59,816 nucleotides of DNA from an uncultured Bacteroidales bacterium (GCA_902784425.1 CACZUS010000007.1:1-59816); one strand, 5' to 3'; positions 9,329 through 17,625 are shown, counted from the first letter of the stretch. Program-made: numbers and translations. Notes: generated from the sequence alone by a model not told the origin.

Positions 9329-10372
9329 TTAATAGTAGATAATCTTTCTTAGTTCAACCCATTTCCTAACTTTTTGTGGTTTGTCTTCAAAGACGGCGAA
9401 TTGGCTGACGGGACCTGTTTTATCCAGGCTATTTTGCCATTCTGCCACGTGACTTAGCAATTCGGCATCATCTTCGGAGATGTTCCATTTGTTGTCTTCA
9501 TTCTCTTGACCTTCACGTATGTATAGGTTTCCAGGGTAGTAGTGTTCCGTACAAACTCGGATGGTCCAGTTCCCATATTGGTCGGTGTCGATTATTGAGA
9601 AGAAGCGTTTGTATATGTATGGTTCCCCTTCGCTGATACCTTCCATTTCGTATGATTTCAGGCTACTTCTTTCAATGTTGTTAGTCAGGCGATAGCCATC
9701 CTCCCATCCTCTAACGTTGTAATATTTTAGGAATCCATCTGCGTCGTAGAAGTATCGACCTCCGAAGGTGCCATATTCTTTCGCATCTATTATAACGTCT
9801 TTGATATTGCCGAAAGCGTCGCGTTTCACTTTCGCTTTTGTCTTGGCATTGATTTGCCAGCTGTTATATACGACGCTACCAGCAGTTAGTTTGCCATATA
9901 TATCAAATCGAGTAGAGTCGGTCTTTTTGAATTCTGCATTGCTGAAAGGTTTATAGATTAGTCTCCATGTGCTATCATTGATAGCTCTGTTATTGACTAG
10001 GGTTCGTCCTTTTATGTAGATAGCTTTGACGGGACCTCGAAGCAGATTCATTTGAAGGTCTAAGGAACGAAAGTCTTGTGTTTCTTTTAGATTGGTGCAA
10101 TAAACGATTGTGTCGTTGATCACAGAGGAATCTTTACGTGAACTGCGACCGAAATAGATCATTTTGGAGTGTTTGCCATACAATAAGGTATCGTAGTTGT
10201 ATGTTATCACTTCAGGTTTTATATCTATGACGGATGATTGTACAGTGTCGACAACAACAGGTGCGGATTCGGTTTCTTGGGGTTTTGACTGACAACCCGA
10301 CAAGACCATTATGGAGATACTCCACAATAGCGTAATACATAGTAATTTTATGCTCTTAATCCGTATTTTCAT
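9329..10372 (-). CDS. Putative lipoprotein with YD-like motifs, function unknown
   Basis: 347 residues. The N-terminal signal ends in the lipobox LSGC (Cys about 27), so it is probably a lipoprotein. The body holds short motifs such as RDAFGNIKDV, YDADGFLKYY and DQYGNWTIRV, which resemble single YD/RHS-like strands found in many Bacteroidales lipoproteins. There is no catalytic signature. It converges with the LRR gene (19 bases between stop codons) and diverges from the GH5 endoglucanase gene across a 286-base spacer. The family is not recognised. Confidence 0.7.
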   Translation of the reverse strand: MKIRIKSIKLLCITLLWSISIMVLSGCQSKPQETESAPVVVDTVQSSVIDIKPEVITYNYDTLLYGKHSKMIYFGRSSRKDSSVINDTIVYCTNLKETQDFRSLDLQMNLLRGPVKAIYIKGRTLVNNRAINDSTWRLIYKPFSNAEFKKTDSTRFDIYGKLTAGSVVYNSWQINAKTKAKVKRDAFGNIKDVIIDAKEYGTFGGRYFYDADGFLKYYNVRGWEDGYRLTNNIERSSLKSYEMEGISEGEPYIYKRFFSIIDTDQYGNWTIRVCTEHYYPGNLYIREGQENEDNKWNISEDDAELLSHVAEWQNSLDKTGPVSQFAVFEDKPQKVRKWVELRKIIYY

Positions 10373-10395
10373 TCCTTTTGTTTGCCTAAGTTATG

Positions 10396-10403
10396 CAAAT
10401 ATA
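10396..10403 (-). promoter_or_regulatory. Promoter -7 box for the YD-like lipoprotein gene
   Basis: On the minus strand it reads TATATTTG (TAnnTTTG), 24 bases upstream of the lipoprotein start. Confidence 0.5.
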
Positions 10404-10534
10404 TTAAAAAATAATCGTAGGGAGGTATAATTTGATTGTTTTATTTAGAATATGCGACTTATACTATACACAAATTGTGAGGTGGTGAATAATGTGGAGA
10501 ATGATTCTTGGCTGAAATTTTTAAAATTATTTTA

Positions 10535-10563
10535 TACCTTTGTCCTACGATTAAATAATCGTA
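10535..10563 (+). promoter_or_regulatory. Promoter -7 box with adjacent 18-bp dyad, upstream of GH5 endoglucanase
   Basis: TACCTTTG at 10535-10542 is a strong -7 box. Directly after it, at 10546-10563, is a perfect dyad with arms TACGATTA and TAATCGTA separated by AA. A further single half-site TAATCGTA lies at 10412-10419 near the divergent promoter. The dyad sits around the expected start of transcription, where a repressor operator would act. The leader to the start codon is about 110 bases. Confidence 0.55.
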
Positions 10564-10658
10564 CGAATTGTTCTGCATGATATTAGATTGTAAAATCGAT
10601 TGAAACGACGACTTAAATTCTGAAAACTGAATCATAAAATCCTCTTAAATTTACTATT

Positions 10659-11918
10659 ATGAAACTAAAAAATTTTTGTGTGTTTATTTGTGCTATTTGT
10701 GTGTATGCTACATGTTCAGCTCAAAATTCTATTAATGTATGGCAGAAAAATGGCTCTGTCTATCAATACAATATAACTGATGTTGATAGCATAACGTTCT
10801 CTGTCACCGGTAATCCAACTGATACTGTACTCAAAACAACGGCTACACAGTTGGCCTCAAAGATGTTTTTGGCCTGCAATATTGGCAACACGTTCGAATC
10901 AGTTGGCTGTTCCACGACCTCCAGCAATGAAAGCTGTTGGGGTAGTCCGAAAATTACGCAACAGATAATTGACGCCTACAAAGCGGCTGGATTCAATACC
11001 GTTCGTATTCCAGTGGCATGGAACACCTATGCGGAGGCGAATGGCGGTGTTATACCGGAATGGTGGATGAATCGAATACAAGAGGTGGTGGACTATTGCA
11101 TGAAAGATGATCTCTATGTGTTGTTGAATATTCATTGGGATGGGGGATGGCTGGAAAGACATGTTGACGCGGTCTCACAATCATCTGTGAACAAAACGCA
11201 GGAGAACTTATGGAAACAGATTGCCACCCATTTCAAAAACTATGATGATCATTTGGTCTTTTGCAGTGCCAATGAGCCAGATACTGAAAATGATGAGCAA
11301 GCTGCCATCCTCAAGACATATCATCAAACTTTTGTCAACACGGTCCGCGCCACGGGAGGCTATAATGGAACGCGTTGCCTTGTCATTCAATGTGCGGGAA
11401 CGGCGGCTGATAAATCCGTGCAATATGATTATATGCCGATAGATGTTGTTCCAAACCGTCTATTGATGGAATTTCATTACTATCCATATACTTATGCATT
11501 GATGGAGGAAGACGCCGATTGGGGTCCTGCTCATTGGTTTTGGGGCAAGGATTATCAGAATATAATCGTGAATGGAGTGAATCGCTCCTGTTCTTGGCAC
11601 ACGGAAGAAACTGTTATTTCGGAGTTCTCTGCTATCAAAGAGAAATTTGTCGATAAAGGCATCCCTGTTGTGATGGGTGAGTTTGCTATCATGAATCGGG
11701 AACTATCCGCTGAATGGCGGGACAAGTTTGAGGAATGCCGCGCAAACTACTACTATTTTCTGACTAAAACCGCAAAGAATTATGGTATAGTACCTGTACT
11801 GTGGGATACTCCGAACGGGTCAAAAAGTGTGATCGACCGTGATAAGTGCACTGTTGGAAACCAAAGGGCCATGGAAGGTTTGCTAAAAGGTGCCAACGAG
11901 GGAGTATATCCGTTTTGA
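10659..11918 (+). CDS. GH5 family endoglucanase (cellulase/glucanase), secreted
   Basis: 419 residues. Signal peptide 1-21 (ends CSA). Residues 22-50 form the short module VWQKNGSVYQYNITDVDSITF that also heads the CC-repeat protein at 640-2013. The GH5 TIM barrel starts about residue 65. Landmarks are NIGNTFE, NTVRIPVAW, LLNIHWDGGW, the acid/base Glu206 in CSANEPD, HYYPY, the nucleophile Glu341 in VMGEFAIM, and the final-strand Trp in VLWDTPNG. It cleaves beta-1,4-glucan-type chains; the exact subfamily (GH5_4-like from the N-terminal motif) is not proven. It has no sorting tail like the mannanase. It has its own promoter with a dyad and is followed by a strong hairpin. Confidence 0.9.
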   Translation: MKLKNFCVFICAICVYATCSAQNSINVWQKNGSVYQYNITDVDSITFSVTGNPTDTVLKTTATQLASKMFLACNIGNTFESVGCSTTSSNESCWGSPKITQQIIDAYKAAGFNTVRIPVAWNTYAEANGGVIPEWWMNRIQEVVDYCMKDDLYVLLNIHWDGGWLERHVDAVSQSSVNKTQENLWKQIATHFKNYDDHLVFCSANEPDTENDEQAAILKTYHQTFVNTVRATGGYNGTRCLVIQCAGTAADKSVQYDYMPIDVVPNRLLMEFHYYPYTYALMEEDADWGPAHWFWGKDYQNIIVNGVNRSCSWHTEETVISEFSAIKEKFVDKGIPVVMGEFAIMNRELSAEWRDKFEECRANYYYFLTKTAKNYGIVPVLWDTPNGSKSVIDRDKCTVGNQRAMEGLLKGANEGVYPF

Positions 11919-11950
11919 GTCAAGCTATGATGTAGTTTACAAGAATTCCT

Positions 11951-11981
11951 ACGACAGCAAGTGTTCTAATCTTGCTGTCGT
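11951..11981 (+). terminator. Strong hairpin after the GH5 gene
   Basis: Perfect 11-bp stem, arms ACGACAGCAAG (11951-11961) and CTTGCTGTCGT (11971-11981), 33 bases after the stop codon. There is no T-run, so it may be an RNA-stabilising 3' end or a weak terminator. The remaining spacer to 12120 holds nothing recognised. Confidence 0.5.
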
Positions 11982-12120
11982 TGATTGCAATATCCTTTAC
12001 AACAACGATTATTTCAAGTTAAGAGGAAATCATACGATGATATGATTCTGGACTGATTGAGAGATCTTCTGATTATCAGGAAGAGGGGAGGGGTGTTGTT
12101 TTTATTAGCTCAAAAACAAA

Positions 12121-12147
12121 AAAAGGCGTTATAAAATAACGCCTTTT
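12121..12147 (-). terminator. Terminator of the rpmB-rpmG-DUF4295 operon
   Basis: Perfect 12-bp stem (12121-12132 with 12136-12147), 3-base loop, and an A-rich stretch upstream on the plus strand that gives a U-run on the minus-strand RNA. It lies 20 bases past the DUF4295 stop codon. Confidence 0.85.
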
Positions 12148-12167
12148 CCAAAATATAATTGTAAAAA

Positions 12168-12320
12168 TTATTTAGCCAAATGAGCTTTTACATCATCGTT
12201 GTGAACGATTTTCTCATCGAAATAGTAAGCACCTGTCTTAGGGGACTTAATCATCTTAATTACTTTTGCATAAGAACGACCTTCACCTTTTTGGAGGGAT
12301 GCGACTGCTTTTTTTGCCAT
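12168..12320 (-). CDS. DUF4295 family small ribosomal-operon protein
   Basis: 50 residues, starting MAKKAVASLQKGEGRSYAKV and ending DDVKAHLAK, with a very basic N-terminal half. This matches the DUF4295 family, which in Bacteroidetes sits directly downstream of rpmG. Its role is unproven, but size, charge and strict linkage suggest a ribosome-associated protein. It is the third gene of the rpmB-rpmG operon, 24 bases after rpmG, and is followed by a strong terminator. Confidence 0.9.
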   Translation of the reverse strand: MAKKAVASLQKGEGRSYAKVIKMIKSPKTGAYYFDEKIVHNDDVKAHLAK

Positions 12321-12344
12321 AATCTATTCCTTTAAAAGTTTAAA

Positions 12345-12533
12345 TTACTTGATTTCCTTGTGAATAGTATATCTCTTCAAGATTGGGTTGTATTTCTTCA
12401 ATTCCAATCTGTCTGGAGTGTTCTTTCTATTCTTTGTTGTGACATAACGAGAAGTTCCCGGCATACCACTATCTTTGTGCTCTGTGCATTCCAAAATTAC
12501 TTGCACACGATTTTCTTTTCCTTTCTTTGCCAT
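12345..12533 (-). CDS. rpmG: 50S ribosomal protein L33
   Basis: 62 residues, [20 protein letters not shown]..., with [24 protein letters not shown] typical of L33. The zinc-ribbon CxxC pairs of some L33 proteins are absent (only one Cys), so this is the zinc-free form. It is a component of the large subunit near the E site. Second gene of the operon, 14 bases after rpmB. Confidence 0.97.
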   Translation of the reverse strand: MAKKGKENRVQVILECTEHKDSGMPGTSRYVTTKNRKNTPDRLELKKYNPILKRYTIHKEIK

Positions 12534-12547
12534 TTCTTAGTCCTCCA

Positions 12548-12781
12548 TTAAATGTTACCTTTCTTTGCTGCATCTATCAACGCTGCATTAAGACCCTTTT
12601 TGTTAATCGTACGAAGACCTTTAGCAGATAGCTTCAAACTAATCCAGCAATCTTGCTCTGGCCAATAAAACTTCTTTGTAAACAAGTTTACATCAAATGT
12701 CTTCTTAGTTCTTCTCTTTGAGTGAGAAACATTATTTCCATTTAATGCTGTCTTACCAGTAATTTCACAAATTTTTGACAT
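12548..12781 (-). CDS. rpmB: 50S ribosomal protein L28
   Basis: 77 residues, [29 protein letters not shown]..., the L28 signature 'C.ITGK....GN.VSHS'. Only one Cys is present, so it is the zinc-free form. First gene of rpmB-rpmG-DUF4295. Its leader is about 160 bases, long for a single ribosomal gene, and could carry autoregulation; no structure was identified with confidence. Confidence 0.97.
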   Translation of the reverse strand: MSKICEITGKTALNGNNVSHSKRRTKKTFDVNLFTKKFYWPEQDCWISLKLSAKGLRTINKKGLNAALIDAAKKGNI

Positions 12782-12948
12782 CGCTGTATAAAATCTTAAA
12801 GTTATTACTCTTAAAGCAAGGATCCCATTTTTCTTCTCTGATCTTCTCTCGAAGCAGCGTAACTATCAGAAAACTAACTAAATGCCACCTTTCTTTTTCT
12901 CTTCGTAAGCTCTTCAAATTCACCAATTTTCTCCAAACTTACGAGGTG

Positions 12949-12979
12949 CAAAGGTACAATCATTTTTTATTTTCTGCAA
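12949..12979 (-). promoter_or_regulatory. Promoter of the ribosomal operon, reaching into the 3' end of cinA
   Basis: On the minus strand the -7 box is TACCTTTG (12949-12956) followed by CA. A TTG -33 box lies at 12977-12979 with a 20-base spacer. The -33 box is inside the last codons of cinA. Confidence 0.75.
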
Positions 12980-14216
12980 ATTCTTTTGCTAAAAAAATTG
13001 CTTCTATTGCTGCTTTTTCAATGTTCCTCGAACGGGAACTGTTTCCTAATTGCAGCTTCTTCGATACTACTTGCGTTGCATCCGATACGGCTATCCAGAT
13101 TGTCCCTACGGGTTGCTCATCAGTACCTCCGTCTGGTCCGGCTATGCCTGAAACGGATATGCCTATGTCTGTATTCATCAACTTACATACGCCTTGTGCC
13201 ATCTGCTCAACGGTCTCCTGACTAACGGCCCCAACTCGCTCTAATGTCTCCTCCTTCACGCCCAAAACGTTATGTTTCACCTCATTACAATAGGAAACAA
13301 CAGATCCTTTGTAGAAACTAGAACTGCCTGGATGCTTGGATAGATAGGTGGCAATCGTTCCTCCTGTGCAACTTTCGGCGGTTGCAATCGTTAGTTGTTT
13401 CTTTTTTAATAGGTTGGTGAGAATCTTTTCTGGCTCGATGTCTTCATAGGCTACAATGGCATTGCCTAACAAGGTCGTGAGCTTTTCAACCTCTGCATCA
13501 ATCATCCTTTTCAGTGCTTCTTTATCTGAATCTTCGCCTGAAATACGAAGTTTCACATAGCTACCTTGTGGCAGATAGGCTAATTTTAAAGGGGAGGGAA
13601 GCTGCTCTTCCCAATTGGCTATCTTCAGTGCTAATGCGGATTCTCCATATCCATGCACTATCAGGGTAGTTTGCTGTATGGAGGGCCGTTCGAAAAATTC
13701 TATTAGACGAGGAATAACGTCATTGGTCATGGCACACTCCATCTCATGGGGAACTCCTGGTAGCGATACTAATACCTTATCCATCCTCTCAAACCAGAGT
13801 ATGGGTGCCGTTCCTTCTCTATTAATAATAGGTGTGCATGCTTGTGGAACCATAGCCTGCTGGCGGTTCAGTTCATTGTCCATCTCCTTGCCCATGCCGT
13901 GAATAATCCTTTTCACATTTTCGTAGGATGGTTCGTCGAAAACTAATTCCGTACAAAAGAACTCGCATAGGGAGGTCTTGGTGATGTCATCATTTGTTGG
14001 CCCTAATCCTCCTGTCAGTAAAACAACGTCTGCATTGTTAAATGCATTGGCTATTGAAGTTAGAATGTGTGACTTATCATCGGGTATGGATGTGATTTGA
14101 TTGACGGAAAATCCGTTTTCGCTTAATGCTTTCCCCATCCATGCAGAGTTTGTGTCCACGACTTGTCCGATCAATAGCTCGTCTCCAATCGTTATAATCT
14201 CTACATTATTCCTCAT
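12960..14216 (-). CDS. cinA: CinA-like protein (competence/damage-inducible; nicotinamide mononucleotide deamidase)
   Basis: 418 residues, typical length. The N-terminal MoCF-biosynthesis-like (COG1058) domain starts VEIITIGDELLIGQVVDTNS with GGLGPTNDD near 90. The C-terminal CinA/PncC domain contains ATAESCTGGTIATYLS, KGSVVSYCNEVKHNVLGV and SGIAGPDGGTDEQPVGTIWIA. The C-terminal domain deamidates nicotinamide mononucleotide in NAD salvage; the N-terminal domain has been linked to ADP-ribose cleavage. It is expressed from its own promoter (14279-14286) with one of the dispersed palindromic elements in the 5' leader. Its 3' end overlaps the -33 box of the ribosomal operon. Confidence 0.95.
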   Translation of the reverse strand: MRNNVEIITIGDELLIGQVVDTNSAWMGKALSENGFSVNQITSIPDDKSHILTSIANAFNNADVVLLTGGLGPTNDDITKTSLCEFFCTELVFDEPSYENVKRIIHGMGKEMDNELNRQQAMVPQACTPIINREGTAPILWFERMDKVLVSLPGVPHEMECAMTNDVIPRLIEFFERPSIQQTTLIVHGYGESALALKIANWEEQLPSPLKLAYLPQGSYVKLRISGEDSDKEALKRMIDAEVEKLTTLLGNAIVAYEDIEPEKILTNLLKKKQLTIATAESCTGGTIATYLSKHPGSSSFYKGSVVSYCNEVKHNVLGVKEETLERVGAVSQETVEQMAQGVCKLMNTDIGISVSGIAGPDGGTDEQPVGTIWIAVSDATQVVSKKLQLGNSSRSRNIEKAAIEAIFLAKEFAENKK

Positions 14217-14236
14217 TTTTCTTGCCGTTTAGTATA

Positions 14237-14256
14237 GGTGGGTTCTTATAGAACTC
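14237..14256. repeat. Dispersed palindromic element, copy A (cinA leader)
   Basis: GGTGGGTTCTTATAGAACTC. A compact copy of the element seen at 19075, 19844, 27729, 58691, 58845 and 59024. It lies between the cinA -7 box and its start codon, 20 bases upstream of the start. Confidence 0.6.
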
Positions 14257-14278
14257 TCTTTAAATTTAGGTCTTGATA

Positions 14279-14286
14279 CAAAGTTA
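14279..14286 (-). promoter_or_regulatory. Promoter -7 box for cinA
   Basis: Minus-strand TAACTTTG, a full TAnnTTTG match, about 60 bases upstream of the start codon. Confidence 0.6.
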
Positions 14287-14352
14287 TCTTTTTTTGTAGA
14301 AAAACGGAGCGTTTTTGAGAAAATTCTATCGACAGATATTTCTCATATTGAA

Positions 14353-14387
14353 TGAAAAAAAAAAGTGGATGCCATAAGACATCCACT
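14353..14387 (-). terminator. Terminator of the beta-propeller lipoprotein gene
   Basis: Perfect 8-bp stem, arms AGTGGATG (14364-14371) and CATCCACT (14380-14387). A 10-base A-run at 14354-14363 becomes a U-run on the minus-strand RNA. It lies 20 bases past the stop codon of the next gene. Confidence 0.85.
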
Positions 14388-14407
14388 AAAAAACAGTTAT
14401 TTTATTT

Positions 14408-15502
14408 TCACCATTTGGGAAAAAGGAATCTGCATGCTCCTACACCTACTAACTCGTCGTCTCCATTTATTTTAGTTCCTCTGGAGTCGTAAATTTGTAG
14501 GGTACTGTTACTTGTAAATCCGTATACATTGGCTGTGTAAATCTCTCCGTCAGGAGCTACACCAAAGCCATAGAATCCGTTGCCTCTTACGATGGTTGTC
14601 ACCTCTTTGTTCTGAACATCAAATGTTTTGATGGTTGTTACATCGTCGGCTGCACCGCTACCAGATCCTGTCATGTAATACAATTTGTCACCTGCTTTTG
14701 ATGCATATATGTGTCCTGAATAGATGAAACCATCTAATGCATTGAGGGCACTGATCTCTTTCTTTGCTGTGTCGATTGCTGCTACACCACTAGTTGAAGC
14801 GTATGCAGAAAGCGAAACCCATATAGTTCCGTTCTTATCTACTGCAAGGTGTTTTGCTTCCAATCCTGCTTCTGTTCCAGTGTATGGATAAGCTGTTACC
14901 TTCATCTCTTTGTCTGGTTCGATACGAGATACAGAAGGTGCAGAACCATATACGGTGGAAGTTACCCACAAAGAGTTATATTGTGCTATAATACCCTCGG
15001 GAATACCTGTTACTTCCACTTTTCCCTTAACGGTATTATTGCTCAAGTCAATTTGATATACGAAACCATTGGATCCGTCCCATGCTGTTACAGAGGTTAC
15101 ATAGAGATAACCTTTTCTTACAACTCCGTAACGTGGTGTTGGAATATCTTTTATGGTTGCTTTGGTCTTAAATGTCACCTTGTCGATAATCTCTACTTTG
15201 TCTTCGTTGTTGCACAAAAGTGCCCATGTTGAACCACAGTCTACTGCTGATTCAATGATAGATGCCAAAGGTTCGCCATTACTTTCCTTATACACCTGAT
15301 TTTCTATCTTATCCTCTTTGTTGATGATCGAAATACTTCCGTTAGATTCGCTGTAGTTACCTTGATTGATGATTAAGCATGAATATCTCTCATCTGTGTT
15401 TCTTTCTCTATCTCTATTCTCTTCTTCTTTTTCACATGAGGATAGAAGGGCCATGCACGCGATGGTAGCCCATAAAACTTTTGAAAATACTTTTTTTGCC
15501 AT
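14408..15502 (-). CDS. Beta-propeller surface lipoprotein (DUF5074/YncE-like)
   Basis: 364 residues from the chosen Met (MAKKVFSKVLWATIACMALL), which gives a clean lipoprotein signal with lipobox LSSC. The frame is open 26 codons further upstream, but that extension is basic and not signal-like. Repeated strands such as DKVEIIDKVTFKTKATI, GFVYQIDLSNNTVKGKVEV and TTIKTFDVQNKEVTTIV follow a ~45-residue propeller-blade period typical of the YncE/DUF5074 superfamily. In Bacteroidales these lipoproteins often partner TonB-dependent transporters, but none is present here, so the ligand is unknown. It stands alone with a downstream terminator. The 183-base spacer on its 5' side shows no clear -7 box. 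Confidence 0.8.
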   Translation of the reverse strand: MAKKVFSKVLWATIACMALLSSCEKEEENRDRERNTDERYSCLIINQGNYSESNGSISIINKEDKIENQVYKESNGEPLASIIESAVDCGSTWALLCNNEDKVEIIDKVTFKTKATIKDIPTPRYGVVRKGYLYVTSVTAWDGSNGFVYQIDLSNNTVKGKVEVTGIPEGIIAQYNSLWVTSTVYGSAPSVSRIEPDKEMKVTAYPYTGTEAGLEAKHLAVDKNGTIWVSLSAYASTSGVAAIDTAKKEISALNALDGFIYSGHIYASKAGDKLYYMTGSGSGAADDVTTIKTFDVQNKEVTTIVRGNGFYGFGVAPDGEIYTANVYGFTSNSTLQIYDSRGTKINGDDELVGVGACRFLFPKW

Positions 15503-15685
15503 TTTCTTTTTGTTTAATATGTGATTTATGTTTTTTTCTATTCGTGACACAAATTTCACTCTTTTTGTTTGGATATACAATATATATAGGTGATTTGAAA
15601 TAATTATCTTTTAATATGTGCAATTGGGTTTGACATTAGAAAAATGATACAAAAAATGCAACTCTTTTAGAATATTATTCCAAAA

Positions 15686-16108
15686 TCAGACATCGTCCAT
15701 CTTGTTGAAAATCTCTCCGTCTATTTCGAAAATGGAGGATATGGGAATTGTGGTTTCATCAGCCAGAATCAGTGTCTGAAGATAATCATCGATTTTTTTC
15801 AGTCGTCCGGTGACACTTTTGTATGCCCCGCCTCTCTTATGCTCATCTGGTTGAAAGTAGATGAGCGTGAGGGTGGGGGATTCTGCCAATTTGGAACGTA
15901 TAATGGCCATTTTACGATCGAGTATCTCGTTGTCACTATCATCCAATAGCCGTTGAGAGGAGGTCAGTCTTGCTGTCTCCTGAATGGCTGCATCATGTCC
16001 AGTGAGTGCGGCAAATGGAGCGAACTGCGCCGCACGATTGAGCATCGTCATCTGTGGATGTCTCTTTGAGACATGATGGGGTAGGTGGATAATATCGTCG
16101 TAATTCAT
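15686..16108 (-). CDS. YolD-like protein paired with a Y-family polymerase
   Basis: 140 residues. The segment NRAAQFAPFAALTGHDAAIQETARLT is characteristic of YolD-like proteins, which lie next to UmuC/UvrX-type polymerases in many bacteria. The C-terminal half has strands with TLIYFQPDEHKRGGAY and GRLKKIDDYLQTLIL. It probably assists or controls the polymerase; the mechanism is not known to me. It lies 5 bases downstream of the polymerase gene and is clearly co-transcribed. No promoter lies between them. Confidence 0.82.
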   Translation of the reverse strand: MNYDDIIHLPHHVSKRHPQMTMLNRAAQFAPFAALTGHDAAIQETARLTSSQRLLDDSDNEILDRKMAIIRSKLAESPTLTLIYFQPDEHKRGGAYKSVTGRLKKIDDYLQTLILADETTIPISSIFEIDGEIFNKMDDV

Positions 16109-16113
16109 TGTCG

Positions 16114-17625
16114 TTATGCTTTATGTCCTCCAATCTGTTGATTACGGTCCTTGGCGGTTGCTCCTTCTTTGAAGTTTAACCCTTTTAGAATGGCGTTTTT
16201 ACCAAATTTCCGTTTGATATCTAATACGGTTTCTTGCATCTTCCTCTCTTTCTTTAATATCTTTTTCTCCTCCTGTCGTTTCTTCTCTTCTGCTTCGTAG
16301 TCGGCGAAGAGGTCCAGTTGGATGGGCTTGGATTGGGACGAGAGACTATTCTCATTGACCACATGATTGGCTGTTAGATTGAGTCGCCTAACGAGCAGTT
16401 CTGGGTTGACAATCTGCTTGAATAGATGTGTCACCGCCTCTGTGATATGTCGTGCGGATGAGGTTTTTTGATCGAGGTTGATGGATCCATGTGCTGGTTT
16501 GGGCACCGTTCTGCCGTAGTAGTCGGAGGTGATTTCACCATTGTAATGACTATTGATGGTCGCATTGGCTAGGCTCTCAGTGTCATAATTGACGTACAAT
16601 ACCAGTTGGTCGGTCACCAAGTGCTTGTCTATCAGATCGAGTGAGAGATTATCTGCCATTTCTTGAATGACAACTAATGCTTTCTCAAACTCGTACGGGC
16701 ATGTGAGCACTTGTCCACTGCTTAGGGAGTTAGTTGTAGGTCTGTACGCCTTTATCATTTCAATGGTGCAAGGCTCCCATCCCCATGCATGGTCGATGAG
16801 CAGTTCTGCGTTGACTCCGAAGAGCTGATAGAGCAGTTCTTCATTCGTTTCCGAACATCTGGCCAGTTTACCCATTGTATCGATTCCGAACATCTCTAAT
16901 CTCTGAGCGGTTCCTTTACCTATTCTCCAAAAGCTTGTTAAGGGACGATGGTCCCATAATTGTTGTCGGTAGGACATCTCGTCCAGTTCAGCTATACGAA
17001 CACCATCTTTGTCTGCCGGTATGTGTTTGGCAACGATATCCATTGCGATTTTGCAGAGATAGAGATTGGTGCCAATGCCAGCGGTGGCGGTGATACCAGT
17101 GTGTTGAAGCACATCCCTGATTATCTTGATGGTTAGCTCCTTGGCTGTCATCTTATAGCTTTTCAGATAGTTCGTCACATCCATGAAAACCTCATCGATG
17201 GAGTATACGTGGATGTCTTCGGGTGCCACATATTTTAGATATATGTCATAGATACGGGTACTATAACTGATATAGTAGGCCATGTGTGGAGGTGCGATGA
17301 TGAAATCCACCTCCCAATCGGGATGCTCCTTCAACTCGTGGTCGAAGGCGGATTTGCCTGTTAAGCGATATCCGGCTGTTTTTTGTCTTCGTTCGTGGTT
17401 AACAGCACGTACACGTTGATTGACCTCGAAGAGACGCGCACGACCAGGGATTCCGTAGGCTTTAAGGGAGGGCGATACGGCCAGGCAGATGGTCTTCTCC
17501 GTTCGACTTTCATCCGCTACGACTAGGTTTGTAGTCAGAGGATCTAATCCTCGTTCCACACACTCTACTGATGCGTAGAAGGATTTGAGGTCGATGGCTA
17601 TGTATGTACGATCTTGCTGGCTCAT
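16114..17625 (-). CDS. Y-family DNA polymerase (UmuC/DinB/UvrX-like)
   Basis: 503 residues. Catalytic carboxylates are Asp12 (AIDLKSFYASVE) and Asp144-Glu145 (YSIDEVFMDV). The palm/finger part includes AVSPSLKAYGIPGRARLFEV. Thumb and HhH segments (LTSFWRIGKGTAQRLEMFGIDTMGKLA) and a little-finger region with SLSSGQVLTCPYEFEKA follow. A charged tail (EEKKRQEEKKILKKER) ends the protein. This is a translesion polymerase of the UvrX/YqjW type rather than classical UmuC, judged by the YolD partner. No LexA-dependent UmuD gene is adjacent. The transcription unit is polymerase then YolD. The upstream ACT-MBL gene ends only 18 bases before it on the same strand and may be co-transcribed. Confidence 0.92.
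   Translation of the reverse strand: MSQQDRTYIAIDLKSFYASVECVERGLDPLTTNLVVADESRTEKTICLAVSPSLKAYGIPGRARLFEVNQRVRAVNHERRQKTAGYRLTGKSAFDHELKEHPDWEVDFIIAPPHMAYYISYSTRIYDIYLKYVAPEDIHVYSIDEVFMDVTNYLKSYKMTAKELTIKIIRDVLQHTGITATAGIGTNLYLCKIAMDIVAKHIPADKDGVRIAELDEMSYRQQLWDHRPLTSFWRIGKGTAQRLEMFGIDTMGKLARCSETNEELLYQLFGVNAELLIDHAWGWEPCTIEMIKAYRPTTNSLSSGQVLTCPYEFEKALVVIQEMADNLSLDLIDKHLVTDQLVLYVNYDTESLANATINSHYNGEITSDYYGRTVPKPAHGSINLDQKTSSARHITEAVTHLFKQIVNPELLVRRLNLTANHVVNENSLSSQSKPIQLDLFADYEAEEKKRQEEKKILKKERKMQETVLDIKRKFGKNAILKGLNFKEGATAKDRNQQIGGHKA

Noticed and set aside
12345-12781. Zinc-binding (C+) forms of L33 and L28
   Set aside because: Each protein has only one Cys, so the CxxC pairs needed for zinc are absent.
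15503-15580. 26-codon extension of the propeller lipoprotein
   Set aside because: It would bury the lipoprotein signal behind a basic segment; the internal Met gives a normal signal peptide.
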